DNA from: Gerris lacustris
Lineage: Eukaryota; Arthropoda; Insecta; Hemiptera; Gerridae
NCBI GenBank assembly: GCA_951217055.1
Contig: OX578280.1
Coordinates: 60,335,633 to 60,399,632 of the forward strand
DNA length: 64,000 nucleotides
Direction of reading: 5' to 3'
How positions within the stretch are numbered: the first letter of the stretch is position 1; each line of letters opens with the position of its first letter. Made by a program: the position numbers and the translations under genes. Below the pieces are notes generated by a model. That model saw nothing but the letters and a program-made list of their open reading frames with translations. It ran no database searches and was not told where the DNA came from. Shown in pieces: positions 19,684 to 29,364 of the stretch.

Positions 19684-19915
19684 GGTACTTCTTTAGATTG
19701 TTACTCCCTTATGTTTTTTTTTAAAATATACATGACTGACTAAATGACTATTAAGACAAAGGGATGTTTAGTCCAATGTACTTTAGGAAAAAGGAATATC
19801 ACACTTCTGTTTTTATAAGGGGAGTAACAGTCTAAAGAAGAACATTCTGCACAGCTTCATTAGATTGTTACTCCCCTCTGTTTTTTTATGAGGAGTAACA
19901 ATCTAAAGAAGTGCC
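19684..19915. mobile_element. MITE family K, copy 2
   Basis: It starts 'ggtacttctttagattgtta' and ends 'gagtaacaatctaaagaagt' plus 'gcc', with the same internal second hairpin as copies 1 and 3. It lies in the gene 1 intron, about 35 bp from the splice donor. No clear target duplication remains. Confidence 0.85.
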
Positions 19916-19954
19916 TTAAAATAATTTTAATACCTATAAGTATGTTTTACTTAC

Positions 19955-20008
19955 CACTAGCGACAATGATACTGCTACTACCACAATGCTTAGGATGGAC
20001 TTGGTCAT
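19955..20008 (-). CDS. Gene 1 exon 1: signal peptide
   Basis: ATG at 20008-20006 in the context ACACAATG opens exactly 18 codons, MTKSILSIVVVAVSLSLV. The strong donor GTAAGT (19954-19949) follows in phase 0. Joined to exon 2 at 14126 the hydrophobic stretch is completed by LSVNG and cleavage is expected near NG|AP, giving a normal secretory signal. A TATA box lies 62-69 nt upstream. It is paralogous in layout to gene 2 exon 1 at 8978-8925, which has the same 54-bp length and phase. The frame was open in exon 2 before the two were joined, which supports the model. Confidence 0.75.
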
Positions 20009-20069
20009 TGTGTGCTTTGGTGTCTGCGGGTATGGGGTGACTAAGATACTTTCCAATGTCTCATTTTCC

Positions 20070-20077
20070 TTTTATAT
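20070..20077 (-). promoter_or_regulatory. TATA box of gene 1
   Basis: The minus strand reads ATATAAAA (in gatataaaagg). Transcription would start about 30 nt downstream near 20043, leaving a 5' UTR of about 35 nt before the ATG. Confidence 0.6.
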
Positions 20078-20078
20078 C

Positions 20079-20525
20079 ATTCACCTGACTATTTTATTGT
20101 TTGTTTTATCTTCATTTTTATGTTGTTTTTCTTTTTTATTGAACACCTTCGTTTAGTTTTTTTTATTTCTTTTGTTTTATAAATATTAAGGATATTGATC
20201 GTAAAATATTTTATTTTAAACATTACATCACTTTAGCTACTGTTCTGTTGGTGATAATGTTACTTTAGTCAGAACCCCTTATGTATTTTTTGTGACTAGA
20301 TTTCGTCTACTGGACAATGTGATTTATTTGTTCCTAATCTTGGGTCAATTGTAATATTGTCTAACCAAGTATATTTCCTTTCTTTGCTCTGATTTCTCTG
20401 TCTGAATCTTTAATTGTTTCTTATTTTTTCAATTTTCCAACAAACTTTCGAAGTTTATATAGTCCCTAGTAATGAGAAGAGGACTATTGCACTCTTTCTT
20501 ATTTTAATGTTGTTTTTTTTTTATT
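20079..20525. other. Region upstream of gene 1, nothing further recognised
   Basis: T-rich on the plus strand. It may include gene 1 regulatory sequence, but no specific motif stands out. Confidence 0.3.
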
Positions 20526-21130
20526 TATGCAAAACCGAGGACCCTTTTAATTTTCTGAGTTTGCCTGTCTGTCAGTCTGGAGGTCGTTAGGTAAAACCGA
20601 GGACCCTTATAATTTCCTGAGTTTGTCTGTCTGTCTGTCTGGAGGTCGCTAGGAAAACCAAGGGCGCTTATAAATTCCTCAATTTGCCTGTCTCTCAGTT
20701 TGGAGGTCGCTAGTCGCTAGGTAAAACCGAGGACCCTTATAATTTCCTGAGTTTGTCTGTCTGTCTGTCTGGAGGTCGCTAGTATAATGCTGGTTTTTTT
20801 TAAATTTTTTTATTCCGTATGCAAAACCGGGGACCCTTATAATTTTCTGAGTTTGTATTTCTGTCTACCTGGAGGTCGCTAGGTAAAACCGAGGACCCTT
20901 ATAATTTCCTGAGTTTGTCTGTCTGTCTATCTGGAGGTCGTTAGGCAAAACCGAGGACCTTTATAATTTCCTGAGTTTGTATGTCTGTCTATCTGGAGGT
21001 CGCTAGGTAAAACCATGGACCCTTATAATTTCCCGAGTTTGTATGTCTGTCTATCTGGAGGTCGCTAGGTAAAACCGAGGACCCTTATAATTTCCTGAGT
21101 TTATCTGTCTGTCTGTCTGTCTGGAGGTCA
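20526..21130. repeat. ~60-bp tandem array, about nine units, related to family C start
   Basis: Units contain 'taggtaaaaccgaggaccct', 'tataatttcctgagtttg', a short (GTCT)n run and 'tggaggtcgct'. The words 'aaaaccgaggacccttat' echo the opening of C elements ('caaaaccaaggacccttata'). A non-repeat insert (about 20781-20820) interrupts the array. Confidence 0.85.
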
Positions 21131-21429
21131 TAAACGCACCAGTATCTCCGAAAGTACCCAAAACAAAAATTTGAAACTTAACACTAATGTTATTTGTAAC
21201 AAAGCAAACCCAGGAAAAATTATAGGAAGCCCCCCCCCCCAAAAAAAAAAGAAATCTCAAAAAAAACTAGGGGTTGAACAGAAATGTGTCATCTGGGATG
21301 TTAAATAGAAAAGGAGGACACATATATATTTGATTCTGTATTTCTACCAATTCAACTTTGCGCCATATATCCTTAAAAAATTATTTTTTTGTGTTCCCCT
21401 CTATTTATTTAACAATTTATCGAAAAAAT
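21131..21429. other. Unassigned DNA with a C-run/A-run
   Basis: A C10/A10 tract at about 21231-21250 and no gene. The 69-aa minus-strand frame derives from this tract and the neighbouring array. Confidence 0.35.
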
Positions 21430-21660
21430 CTGTTAAATGGTCTGCCAATTAGTGTGATATAGCTTCTTTGGGTCCTGTGGCGAATACGATTACGCTTTTT
21501 CAACCCATTATTGTCAAATTTATTTCATTTTCCACCTTTTTTTATATCTTTCAAAAAATTATTTGATTTTTACTTGTATTAAAGTAAATTTAGCAATATT
21601 TAATATGTGCCGGTTTAAATTAATCTGGGGCAATCTGCCGACCCATCCAGACAAGCCGGA
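21430..21660 (+). repeat. Family B, left part
   Basis: Head 'ctgccaattagtgtgatata', then 'acccattattgtcaaattta' and 'attaatctggggcaatctgc'. The right half is missing. Confidence 0.7.
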
Positions 21661-21673
21661 ACCATAGAAATTT

Positions 21674-21862
21674 TGAGTATGATCCTGAGTTCTAAGTTAG
21701 TTAGTAGACCAAATTAAATATCAAGTTGATTTTAGCTTGTCACTTGATAGGTTAGTTATTCAATTATTACTCCAAACAAGAGTGGTCACCTATCAAGTTA
21801 CAAGCTAACTTCAACTTCATTTTTGGTAAACAAACTCATTTTGTACTCAGAATCATAAAAAT
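21674..21862. mobile_element. Palindromic MITE-like element
   Basis: 'ttgagtatgatcctgagttc' on the left is mirrored by 'tttgtactcagaatcataa' on the right. Further in, 'tagcttgtcacttgataggt' is mirrored by 'acctatcaagttacaagcta'. Confidence 0.65.
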
Positions 21863-22854
21863 CACATTGCTCACCAAAATGCCTGGGACATGGCCGCTCT
21901 CCATCGGTTTTTTTTTTTTTTTTTCAAATGCCTATTGCTGACGAGCTTATGTCCCGCAGACGAACTTAGCCGACCACATATTTTTTACAGGCACCAAAAG
22001 ATTAACTTGATGTTAGTCAAACACTCTTATATGCACGCTATCTCCTGAACTATACATTTCTAAGTTTTTAAAAAAGATTCTACAAATAAATAAAATAAAA
22101 TAAAGAGTGTGAGTTTTATCGGCCTATTTATTAAAACCTAACCACATATTATTTAGTACGTAAAATCAAAGTATTTCAAGAGTTAAAAAAAACTTCCAAT
22201 TTATTATACTTGTTTGGTATAGTTAAGTTAAGTTAAGTTAGGTCTACGAATATTAACTTACCATAACGGTTTTGTAAATAAATGAAAGGAAACCCAAGTA
22301 TAGAACTTCTATAGAAATTAGGATGAAAAAACAATGTGAAGGGCCGCAAGTAAAATTTGGCCTAGGGCCTCAAAAGTCCTAAATCCAGCACTGCTTATGA
22401 ACTAATATGGGTAGTGGTGTGAAAGTCTGCACCTTCTTTAGACCATAACTTCACTTTTATTTTTATGAGCAAGACTACTCTTTAATTTTTATTGCTTAAC
22501 ACTTGGCCCGATTCTGAATGATTATAGGCAAACTCTTTTGGGAGGCCATCTGCGTCTGGAACTGGAACTTATTTTCTGAGCTCTCTTCTTCATATTACCC
22601 ACGTAACTCCTATGTGCCTTCACATGATACTGATAATTTTGATGATGAGTGAGTCAGTAACAAAAATGTCAACTTAGAAAAGCACCCCTGTTGAAGAGGC
22701 TGGGTGTTAAGGGCTCAATATTTTACAGTGTCCTTAGCTATTTAAGCTTAATCTATATTTCAAATTTCAAAAGTCCATCGTAAGAGGAAGCACAGATATG
22801 AGGGTGAGCAAAACGGGTAAATTGGTTCAAGTAAAGATACGCACATGCTTACTG
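21863..22854. other. Unassigned DNA with scraps of mobile elements
   Basis: 21990-22070 ('aacttgatgttagtcaaaca', 'gctatctcctgaacta') is repeated in reverse near 31255-31320. 22335-22400 ('gggccgcaag', 'ggcctagggcctcaaaagt') looks like a decayed DNA-transposon end. 22221-22240 has a (TTAAG)n run. No gene was identified. Confidence 0.4.
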
Positions 22855-22995
22855 GAACTTGGTCTTGCTCACTTTAATCTTAGCTCAATTTCGTTGCGCT
22901 CAGATTAAATGTTAGGTTGTAAAAGCATAAAATCATTAATGTGTACTAAATGGGACGTGATGAAGCTATGTGCCACATTATTTTCTTAACTATCT
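22855..22995 (-). repeat. Family B head, minus orientation
   Basis: The minus strand reads 'gtggcacatagcttcatcac' and 'gattttatgcttttacaacc', the B left end. Confidence 0.65.
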
Positions 22996-23484
<489 letters not shown>

Positions 23485-23510
23485 ATATTGTATATTGTAG
23501 GATATTGTAG

Positions 23511-24015
23511 TAGGAAATAGATAAACAATCCATTACCGTATTTTTGTGAACCTACATATTTATCTTGAAAACAACTCTTCCGATTTTAGTGAAATTTGGA
23601 TGGTTGGTCATAATTAGCCTATTGTTGATCCCATATATGTTTCAACCTTTGGTGCCCATTTTTTAAATTTCCACATGGTTTCCTGTCTGTCTGTCTGTCG
23701 ATAAATTTTCTGTCTGGCAATTATAAATTAAAGTATCAATTTAGCGAAAAGTAAAGAGCACAGACGGTTGAAATTAATTTGGGGTTATCTGCGGGCTACT
23801 TTCGACAAACCATCCAAATTTCATAATAATCAGTTGAGTACTTTTGACGATATAGGTGTAAATAAATGTACGTTTGTGCGCATGAGGAAAATAAAAAGTT
23901 GAGCGCAGATGGTTGAAACTTATATGGGACCAACAATGGGCTAATTATGGCCTACCATCCAAATTTCATTAAGTTCGCAAAAATATAGTAATGGATTGTT
24001 TATCTTTTTCCTATT
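23511..24015. mobile_element. Family B sequence flanked by a 25-bp inverted repeat
   Basis: 'aggaaatagataaacaatcc' (23511) and 'ggattgtttatctttttcct' (23993) are inverted. Between them, B interior appears first in minus orientation (23575-23700) and then in plus orientation (23745-23985). It is a foldback arrangement of two partial B copies. Confidence 0.7.
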
Positions 24016-24570
24016 ACAAAATCTCGAAAACGGTTTGTCTCACTTCAAAATTGTATAGGACCTTTTTTGTGCAGAATTGTGTAAAAAATATTTTTGGTAA
24101 TAACACTTCTCTTCAAAAAAAATAAAACGGTTTTGCGTAAAAAGTGAAAAAAAAAGTAAATTTCGAACTTTAAAGAGGGGGAAGGGGGAGGGACGCCCCC
24201 TCCCCAAGAGGGGGAAATTTACTGTTTCTTACTACTACACCTCTTAAGAGTTTTTTTCATAAATTTTCAAAACTTTATAAATGATTTCCCTTATTATTCC
24301 TTATTTTCCTGGACTATAAAGAAGTTTTAGACCGTCACATTTTTTATCTACGATTGATACGATATAAACATTATATCTCTGTTTAGATGCGTAGAAAATG
24401 ATTCTTTACGTACTTGTATTCATTGCGCATGCGCGTCTCATAGTTCTGAAGAATTCCTCTTAAATTCTTCAGCTTTACGCACGATTAGCGAATTTGTTAA
24501 CATTTAACAAAACTAATTTGCTGTTCTTTTATTAAAGTAACTGTTTATATAGAGTTTTTAGTGAAAAACA
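24016..24570. other. Unassigned DNA; possible 5' flank of the ORF at 24571
   Basis: A G-rich/C-rich stretch (24174-24210) is followed by AT-rich DNA. 24424-24436 reads 'gcgcatgcgcg', a strongly self-complementary CpG word that could be promoter-like. No exon was recognised. Confidence 0.35.
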
Positions 24571-24711
24571 ATGAGTGAATCAAGTGACTTTGATGAAAAT
24601 GTGGAGAATAATACTCCTCCAGAAATAATTAATTCGCCAAAAAATACAACTCAAGAATTTATGCCATCTTTATCAAGAGAGAGATACGAACTTACATACA
24701 GCAAGTTTATT
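24571..24711 (+). CDS. N-terminal fragment of a tyrosine-recombinase-like transposon ORF
   Basis: The ATG at 24571 opens an acidic leader (MSESSDFDENVENNTPPEII) followed by QEFMPSLSRERYELTYSKF. The S-x-x-R-Y-E-x-x-Y-x-x-F pattern is what I recall at the start of Crypton/KIAA1958-like phage-integrase proteins found in arthropod transposons. The frame runs to 24894, but after residue 47 it is no longer protein-like and enters a CpG-rich block. The recombinase core and its catalytic Arg/Tyr residues are absent. It is probably a deletion derivative of an autonomous element. Assignment rests on a short motif. Confidence 0.35.
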
Positions 24712-24759
24712 TTTTTCTGTATTTATTATTTAAATCTAACATTCGTAGATAAAGTACGG

Positions 24760-24900
24760 TACGCAACACGCAGCTCGTGCGAAAACGGCTTTTTGCATTG
24801 CTCGTGTGGTTTTACTACCCTCGCTGAAATGCGGTGCTCGGGTGCAAACTCCACACTCGCATGCAAAATGCTACTTTCTGCACTCGACGCGTAATGTACT
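24760..24900. repeat. CpG-rich block of the E-element type
   Basis: 'cgcagctcgtgcgaaaacgg', 'gctcgtgtggttttactacc' and 'gcactcgacgcg' resemble in style the block at 42430-42530 ('gcctgcggctcgtgcgtaca', 'ttgcgcactagttgcac'). It probably belongs to the same mobile element as the truncated ORF just upstream. Confidence 0.45.
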
Positions 24901-24961
24901 ATTATGTCGTTTTTGCGTGACTTTTATGATTTTTGGTCTGACTCCTAGCCCAAGTTCCATG

Positions 24962-25152
24962 TTAAAATAATTCCCCCCCCCCCCCCCCATATCCATGTTA
25001 AAATAAGCAATCATATCCATGTTAAAATAAGCAATCATATCAATGTTAAAATTAGCAATCATATCCATGTTAAAATAAGCAATCATATCCATGTTAAAAT
25101 AAGCAATCATATCCATGTTAAAATTAGCAATCATATCCATGTTAAAATAAGC
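24962..25152. repeat. C-run plus 24-bp minisatellite, about seven copies
   Basis: C16 or so at 24972-24988, then units close to 'atccatgttaaaataagcaa' plus 'tcat'. The array ends 46 bp before the acceptor of the LRR exon. Confidence 0.9.
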
Positions 25153-25198
25153 GATCACATGCTCACCCTACATTTAATGAATGGTGTTTTGTTTACAG

Positions 25199-25369
25199 GT
25201 GTTGGTGTAGTCTAGGGTCAAGAGCCAATTTTAATTTCCCGTTGGACACCAGGACTGAGATCTCGTCAGGATGTCGATGCTGGCAGAACGAGTTGGCACC
25301 AGAATGTGTTTGCAGTGGACAACAAATCTATTCTGTACCTCGCAACTTAACAACGGATATAGTCAGGCT
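25199..25369 (+). CDS. Internal exon with leucine-rich-repeat N-terminal cap
   Basis: A clean acceptor (tggtgttttgtttacag) precedes 25199 and a consensus donor (gtaagt) starts at 25370. The only open frame uses phase 2 at both ends, 171 bp in all. It encodes CWCSLGSRANFNF..., then SSGCRCWQNELAPECVCSGQ and QIYSVPRNLTTDIVRL. C-x-C-x9-C-x-C followed by SVPxNLxxDIxxL is the pattern of an LRRNT cap leading into the first repeat. Symmetric phase-2 exons are usual in leucine-rich-repeat G-protein-coupled receptors (glycoprotein-hormone-receptor type), so that is my best guess, not a firm one. A secreted or single-pass LRR protein is also possible. No further exons were recognised in either direction; they may lie tens of kilobases away. 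Confidence 0.65.
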
Positions 25370-26112
25370 GTAAGTACCTTAAATAAATCTTTAATTTTCT
25401 ACAATAGCTACCAGGCATTATGTGGCTTTATTATTTAAAGCAAGCGTAATTCGATAACTATTGATTTCGGCTTTAGTTGTTTAGTTATCTGTTTCTAAGT
25501 TTTAACTAAACCTTACTTTAAACTTAGCCCATCTATTATTGCCCTTCGTGTTTAGTATCAGCTTAAAGAATTGTGAGTTTCCTTACTTCTACTTTGAATG
25601 TTTCATTTGAACAACCTTTTATAGTATTTCCTGTAATACGGATCAGAATTCGTTCCTTGATCTAAACAAGTTTTTAAATTTGTTCCCTTGCTATCAGATA
25701 TCTCAGGACTTTTAAATTTCAGACAATGGAAAAGTCTATTGTCTTAAATTGAAATGATTTTCAATTTCTTTTAAATCCTATAGAACTTTACTTATAATAT
25801 AAGATTTCTGTCTCAATTCAAATTAGACTTAAATATTATATTAATAGAACATTTTTAGCTATTCATTGCTATTCTTACCTTATTAAAAATAGTTAAGCGT
25901 ATAAAAGAGGTCTTAAAGATAGATCCAAAGATGACAGAGCTGTACTAACAGTGACACGGTTTACTGCCGATTTGCAAGTACTTCTATATATATTTTTTTA
26001 AATCTGTATATGTAAAATTTGTTTTATGAAATCTGTTTCTTGCCAAAAACGTCTGCAAAAGAATTTATAAATCAAATTAGTAATTGAAAATAAGACGACA
26101 CATAAATTATTT
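25370..26112. other. Presumed intron of the LRR gene
   Basis: AT-rich, no recognised exon or repeat family. Confidence 0.4.
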
Positions 26113-26768
26113 TTAGGGTCCGCAGGCAAAACCAAGGGCCCTTATATTTTTCTGCGTCCGTCCGCCCGCTCACGGCTATAAATTTTGTCTGATCACTTTG
26201 AAATTTGGCATATATGAGTATAGTACCTACCCAAACATTTTAAAAATGTAGCGACAAAAAATTTTGATTATACAATCCTTTGATTGTTAAACAATTAGTC
26301 CATTGGTTAAACAAAATTTGGTTAAACAACTTTGATAGAGCGAGCGTAGACGAGTGCAATGAAGGAATGTGCAAAGTGCCCCCCCCCCCCCCCCCTTCTA
26401 TCTCGCTTATGTAAAATGCTAAAAATCTGAAAAAAAATCCTGCACATTCTTCGACCACAAGTAAAGATACCACTTTTTGAAAATTTATTTATTTATGGCA
26501 GCTAGAATGACGGATGTCAGTAAAAAATAATTTTAATAAAAATTTTTTTTTGTCTGTTTGTCATAAATAAATATGAGTTATAGTCCGGTTCACTGGCAAA
26601 AAATACTTTACTAGAAGTTTGTTTATGTGTTTCAGACCCATAGAATAGTTCAAAGTAGGTGTTTTAGCATTTTTGAAAGCACCATCTATAGGTACTATAC
26701 TTAAATAATACTGTGTTGCCTACGGACCCTCGCTGTGTGCTGACTAGCACACACTTGACCTGTTTATT
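26113..26768 (+). mobile_element. Family C element, copy 1
   Basis: It starts 'ttagggtccgcaggcaaaac' and ends 'tgcctacggaccctcgctgt' plus 'gtgctgactagcacacactt'. 'agggtccgcaggca' and 'tgcctacggaccct' form short inverted ends. The interior has 'aagtaaagataccacttttt' and a C18 run. The same layout recurs at 61000 and 62848. No protein is encoded. Confidence 0.8.
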
Positions 26769-26844
26769 TATTTGTTATTTATATAATTATTATAAAAATA
26801 ACTGTACGTAATTAAAAAAAATATTTTCCCAATTAAAAAAATGA

Positions 26845-27015
26845 AATCTCATCATTCTTAAAAAATTATTTAAAAAAGTGTTCGTATTAATCACCCCTGA
26901 AGACTCAAATATAAATAGAGTAATAAATATCAAGGGGATAGCAAAGGAAAAAATCTTATATAAGTCGTTTTCCCGGGGAAATCTCAGATATATTGATGAA
27001 AATATATCTGATTTT
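26845..27015 (+). pseudogene. Unknown ORF, left part, interrupted by a retrotransposon
   Basis: The frame is open from 26845 and reads KKVFVLITPEDSNINRVINI further in, then ENISDF up to the target duplication at 27016. If the insertion (27027-29271) is ignored, the frame continues through the second copy of the duplication for 14 codons and stops at 29313 (VENLKQKVNNSTF). A continuous frame of about 70 residues across the empty site suggests a coding segment was hit, but I recognise no family. Confidence 0.35.
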
Positions 27016-27026
27016 GTGGAAAATCT
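27016..27026. repeat. Target-site duplication, left copy
   Basis: 'gtggaaaatct' here and at 29272-29282. It flanks the Jockey-like insertion exactly: poly-T on this side and the end of the inverted ORF1 segment on the other. Confidence 0.85.
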
Positions 27027-27963
27027 TTTTTTTTTTTTTTTTTTTTTTAATTATTTATTTAGCCACAACTACAAATATTAATTATAATAAGTGACTTTTG
27101 TCATAATGAAAACAACTATCACAGAGTCACTGATAAGGAGAGGCCATCCACTGAAGGTACTCCTATCACGTGATTTACATTGTTACATGTTATTACATAT
27201 TTAGTAAGTCTCGGGGCCATTTCCTCTTGAGACGACGTCTAGGATTGCCAGGAATATGGTGGGAGGATAGGTTCTTGACAAGAGGATTGGGATGGTTTGT
27301 CAGTTTGGAATGAAAGGATTTATATCGGAGGGATGCGAGGATTTGGACAAAGGGAACTTTTAGGTCATTGTGGATAATTCGGTTGGCTACATAGGATGGA
27401 GCATTGGCAATCTTACGCAGGATAATGGATTGGAGAGATTGGATTTTGTAAGAATTTGATGGCTTGGTCGATCCCCACAGTTCTAGTCCGTAGGTCCAGA
27501 TAGGTTTTATTAAATAATTATATACCGTCAGTTTGTTCGTTAGTGATAGATTAGAATTGTTGCCTAGAAGTCTGAGTAGCGATTTGTAACGTCTCTTCAT
27601 GTCCGTACGTTTCAGTCGTGTATGTAAGTTCCAAGTCAGTCTTCTATCTAAATTTAGTCCTAGGTACCGTACTTGGTTAGGAATAGGAAGTTGGAGCTGG
27701 TACAGAAAGACTGGGGGACATGTGGGTCTTCGTAGAGTGAATGTCACGTGAACACTTTTCTCCCGATTGAACTTAATCCTCCACTTCCTGGACCAGTTCT
27801 CAACGGATTGCAGATGTTCTTGTAGGGAATCAGAGGCGAGGATGGGATCTGAGTGAGTAGATAAAATAGCTTTATCGTCAGCATATGAAGCTAAGGATGT
27901 TGAAGGATGTTGAGGGACATCAGCTGTGTAGATAGAGTAAAGGAAGATTGGAGATTGAGAAAG
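27027..27963 (-). pseudogene. Jockey-like retrotransposon, 3' part: RT C-terminal half with poly(A)
   Basis: The minus strand carries an open frame of about 256 codons from 27963 to 27193. It begins IFLYSIYTADVPQ and holds the RT active-site motif YADD (27885-27874). Then come ENWSRKWRIKFN, RYLGLNLDRRLTWNLHTR, YGLELWGSTKPSN and RRRLKRKWPRDLL at the C-terminus. This order (palm motif, thumb, conserved ELWG) is that of Jockey-clade ORF2. The 3' UTR ends in a poly(A) tail seen as T's at 27027-27048. The endonuclease and N-terminal RT are missing. It joins head-to-head with the ORF1 segment at 27964 as part of one insertion. The visible RT frame is intact. Confidence 0.9.
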
Positions 27964-28423
27964 TTGGTCTTAGTTGTCTTGGTCTCGTTCTCTTTTCTCA
28001 CCGTTTATTTTCTAACTTTTAGAGCTCTGTTCTTTATGATTTTTTGCAGAAGTGTGTATTTTGTTTTATTTTAACAGTTTGTGAACTTTTATTTTAGTTA
28101 CGAGTGATATTTTTTTTTTAGTTTTCAAGAAGAAACTTTTAGTTAAATTAGCAGTGAGTTTGAGTATTGGAGAGAGTGGGGGTGGACTCCCCAACCCGAG
28201 ACTACGGCCTTCGGGTTTGTTTACATACCTCGCCTCTTATCGCCACGACCTAGAGGTAATCAATTAGATACATTTTATTTATTTATTTATTTATTTTTTC
28301 TCTCTCTCTCTTACAGTTGTTTACAAACAACTATTATTGGCATATTTTTGTCATGATTTTAATCTGAATCCGTGTTTCTAAAACCGGATACTACTCACTG
28401 ATTTTTATTATATTACTTGCACC
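27964..28423 (+). other. 5' UTR/internal promoter region of the Jockey-like element
   Basis: This is the sequence between the inversion junction and the ORF1 start. It includes a relatively GC-rich block ('actccccaacccgagactac', 'ggccttcgggtttgtttaca', 'ctcttatcgccacgacctag'). This is the kind of 5' region that would house the internal pol II promoter of a Jockey element. Confidence 0.55.
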
Positions 28424-29271
28424 ATGTCAGAGGCTGAAACTGACATGGATGCTGATTCAGAAAGAGGATACACGGATCAGCTTGTATCTGACACGGATTT
28501 TATTTCTCCTCGTACGAGGGCGAGAGAAAAAAACAAACTAAAGGCATCAAAACGTACTCGTTCTCAAACTAATTCGCCTCCTACGAAAAAAGAAAGAACG
28601 AAAGAAGAAGAGATGAATGTAAATACAGAACCAGGGGTTAAAAATAATGTCCAGAAGGAAGTAATTAACTCTCCTTCAAATAATTCTAACAGTCAAGCGG
28701 TGACAACGGAGTGTGCTAGCTCATCCTTCTTCACACCCAATCCTTTTGAGTCATTGACTCCCGCTGGAGATAACAGTAACGAGAGACCAGAGAATGAAAA
28801 ACAATTAAAACCACCTCCCATTTATGTAAAACAAGTTCACAATTTTTACGACTTGTGCAAGAAAATAGAGCTAAAAGTTGGCAAGGATTCATTTACTAGC
28901 AAATCTCGAGCTAGTGACACAATTTTCAACTTCAGAACCCCTGCCTACTTTCGCGACGCAGTACATTTCTTCGAGGAGATCAATGCCCCGTTCCACACGT
29001 ACCAACTTAAAGAAGATAAGGCTTTTAGAGTGGTATTTCGGAATCTACATTCTTCGACGCCTGTTCCTGTGATTCAAAAAGAATTAGAGGATAAAGGGTT
29101 TTCGGTTCGAAATGTTTCTAACATTAAACAGCGAGGTACTAAAACGCCACTCCCTCTTTTCTTTGTGGAATTAAATCCGAGTAAAAATAATAAAGATATA
29201 TTTAATTTACAATATATTGCTTACACTAAAATAATAATTGAAGAACCCCATGCCCGAAAAGAAATAATACA
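28424..29271 (+). CDS. Jockey-like ORF1 (Gag-like), truncated at its zinc knuckles
   Basis: The ATG at 28424 (accATGtca) begins an acidic then basic low-complexity leader with a nuclear-signal-like KASKRTRSQTNSPPTKKERT. A structured domain from about residue 130 follows: PPIYVKQVHNFYDLCKKIE, NAPFHTYQLKEDKAFRVVF and RNLHSSTPVPVIQKELEDKG. It continues through FFVELNPSKNNKDIFNL to IIIEEPHARKEIIQ. This is the 'associated with zinc fingers' (PRE_C2HC) domain of Jockey-type Gag proteins. In intact relatives CCHC knuckles follow at once. Here the element stops and the next codons (WKI, stop at 29282-29284) come from the target duplication. It is on the opposite strand from the RT part because the 5' half was inverted on insertion. 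Confidence 0.85.
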
Positions 29272-29282
29272 GTGGAAAATCT
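29272..29282. repeat. Target-site duplication, right copy
   Basis: Second copy of 'gtggaaaatct', identical to 27016-27026. Confidence 0.85.
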
Positions 29283-29364
29283 AAAACAAAAAGTAAACAA
29301 CTCTACCTTTTGAACACTTTTTAAATACGTTTAAATATAGTAGATACTATGGGATTAAATAGTT

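Larger units (their letters stand above)
14127..19954 (-). other. Gene 1 intron (about 5.8 kb) filled with mobile elements
   Basis: On the minus strand it runs from GTAAGT (19954-19949) to CAG (14129-14127). Inside lie an inverted A-element cluster that begins about 45 bp from the acceptor, an A/B chimera, MITE I, an endonuclease remnant, two K MITEs, an E element and a D element. The intron model rests on the donor, acceptor, phase and signal peptide all agreeing; there is no transcript evidence. Confidence 0.55.

Noticed and set aside
20526..21130. CRISPR-like array of ~60-bp units
   Set aside because: Eukaryotic context, no constant repeat with unique spacers; units are diverged tandem copies related to a mobile element.
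24871..25158. 95-codon frame with repeated MIAYFNMD
   Set aside because: Comes from a 24-bp minisatellite next to a C-run; simple-sequence artefact.
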